Below are positions 63,088 to 64,000 of a DNA stretch of 64,000 bases, piece after piece. A program made the position numbers and the translations under genes. How positions within the stretch are numbered: the stretch's first letter is position 1; the number at the start of each line of letters is the position of its first letter. A model generated the notes under the pieces. That model was not told the origin of the DNA, searched no databases, and was given only the letters and a program-made list of their open reading frames with translations. The DNA lies in the NCBI GenBank assembly GCA_018650465.1, contig JABIFY010000078.1, positions 1 to 64,000 of the forward strand, read 5' to 3'. Source of the stretch: Alphaproteobacteria bacterium. Lineage in GTDB: Bacteria; Pseudomonadota; Alphaproteobacteria; UBA2966.

Positions 63088-64000
63088 TCAGCTGTTTCCG
63101 GCTGCGGCGGCGATTACATCATCCGCCAGACGTCCTGACAACTGCTGCAAGTGATCAAAGTTCCAATGGTAGGTCCCAACCCCGGCACTGAGACTGCGTA
63201 ATTCAATGATCAGATCATGAATTTCAGCCTGGGGGATATGCGACGTTACCACATCCCAGCCGGGCCAGCCTTCCCGGGCATCAAACCCGAGGATATGGCC
63301 ACGACGGCTGGAAATCGTTGCATTGACCTTGGCCGTAACATCACTGGGCACAAATATCTCAACTTGCAGGATGGGTTCCAGCAAAACAGGGCTGCATTTT
63401 GGCATACCTTCCTGCATGGCCATACGGCCCGCCGTCTTGAACGCCATTTCCGACGAGTCCACTGCATGATGCTGGCCATCTGTCAGGGTCACGGCGACAT
63501 CCACCACAGGAAAGCCCAAGGGCCCTTTCACCAGATATTCCTTCACACCATGTTCGACCGCCGGGATATATTGCTTCGGCACCGATCCCCCCACAACGGA
63601 ATTGGAAAATTCAAAACCGCTACCCCTGGGCAGAGGGGCAATATCCACATGCACATCGCCAAACTGGCCATGCCCGCCTGATTGCTTTTTGTAACGTGAA
63701 TGTTGTGACACACTTTTCGTAATGGCTTCCTTGTAGGGCACGCGCGGTGTAGTGGTGACGACTTTCAGGCTGTACTTGTTCTCCAGCCGTTCGACCGCAA
63801 CCCGCAAGTGCATCTCCCCCTGCCCCATGAGCAGCCACTGATTGGCCTCGTCGTCATGTTCGAACTTTAAAGACGGATCTTCTTCCAGCAGTTTGTGCAT
63901 GGCACTGGAAAGCTTAACCTCGTCATTGCGATCAGCGGCTTCCAATGACATGGCATAAACCGGTTGCCCCGCATCGGCTTTGCGCAAATCTGGCGACGAT
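63088..64000 (-). CDS. Elongation factor G-like protein (partial, 3' portion)
   Basis: The last 303 codons of an EF-G-type translational GTPase; the reading frame stays open to the window edge, so the G domain and start lie outside. Visible are domain III/IV segments (LMGQGEMHLRVAVERLENKY, RYKKQSGGHGQFGDV, PLGFPVVDVAVTLTDGQHHA) and domain V (PILQVEIFVP, SSRRGHILGFDAREGWPG). The C-terminus (ELRSLSAGVGTYHWNFDHLQ) departs from canonical EF-G (RSMTQGRA.YTM) and resembles the EF-G2/EF-G-like group, so this is probably a paralogue rather than the str-operon fusA. Confidence 0.88.
   Translation of the reverse strand, partial: SSPDLRKADAGQPVYAMSLEAADRNDEVKLSSAMHKLLEEDPSLKFEHDDEANQWLLMGQGEMHLRVAVERLENKYSLKVVTTTPRVPYKEAITKSVSQHSRYKKQSGGHGQFGDVHVDIAPLPRGSGFEFSNSVVGGSVPKQYIPAVEHGVKEYLVKGPLGFPVVDVAVTLTDGQHHAVDSSEMAFKTAGRMAMQEGMPKCSPVLLEPILQVEIFVPSDVTAKVNATISSRRGHILGFDAREGWPGWDVVTSHIPQAEIHDLIIELRSLSAGVGTYHWNFDHLQQLSGRLADDVIAAAAGNS

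Noticed and set aside
63088-64000. Canonical fusA of the str operon
   Set aside because: The C-terminal block diverges from canonical EF-G and the flanking genes are not rpsL/rpsG/tuf.

Overview
The window reads as chromosomal DNA of an alphaproteobacterium, most likely from the Rhodospirillales or a related marine group. The basis is protein style and gene order (yqeY-dnaG-rpoD, then carA-carB-greA, an Lrp-type regulator, an ELM1-family protein, trxB and a LysR regulator). This is inference from familiarity with such genomes; no search was run.

Layout. (1) 1-4300: a small mobile module with a large serine recombinase starting at TTG, two overlapping or adjacent ParB/RepB-like genes, a divergent HTH protein and a cluster of AGGGAAA repeats. 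(2) 4300-28820: a catabolic region. A flavin monooxygenase comes first. Then a ten-gene minus-strand operon encodes a branched-chain-type ABC importer, a three-subunit molybdenum hydroxylase (large subunit fused to a CoxG-like domain), an acyl-CoA ligase and an enoyl-CoA hydratase. Divergent from it are a DapA-like aldolase and a NIPSNAP protein. Hydantoinase B/A, a cupin, an HpaB-type flavin hydroxylase and a second CoA ligase follow. Together they suggest uptake and stepwise breakdown of an aromatic or N-heterocyclic acid; the substrate cannot be read from sequence. Three decayed IS6-family transposase pieces lie in and around this region. (3) 29317-35703: a compact element between a 3' fragment of an initiator tRNA and an intact tRNA-Ile(CAU). 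It carries a ParB-methyltransferase fusion, a DUF5681 protein, a large terminase, a DUF2924 protein and a second large serine recombinase, with no capsid or portal gene. (4) 35915-39859: a thioesterase and a three-gene secreted module: a metzincin-like protease with an intact zinc site, a lipoprotein resembling the protease N-terminal domain, and a paralogous metzincin whose zinc site is destroyed. (5) 40052-55203: housekeeping genes (rpoD, dnaG, yqeY, carA, carB, greA, lrp-type, ELM1-type, trxB, lysR-type) and a candidate small RNA. (6) 55317-64000: a haem-motif chemoreceptor, a sulfatase, a CDF metal transporter, a HAD phosphatase, msrP, a VOC protein, a hydratase of the FAH fold and the 3' part of an EF-G-like gene cut by the window edge.

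Most notable: the active/inactive metzincin pair with the stand-alone N-domain lipoprotein and a shared C-terminal tail; the terminase-bearing, capsid-less element between two CAU tRNA sequences; and an apparent stand-alone transcription unit at about 54922-55203 whose predicted hairpins expose CUCC-rich, anti-Shine-Dalgarno-like sequence.
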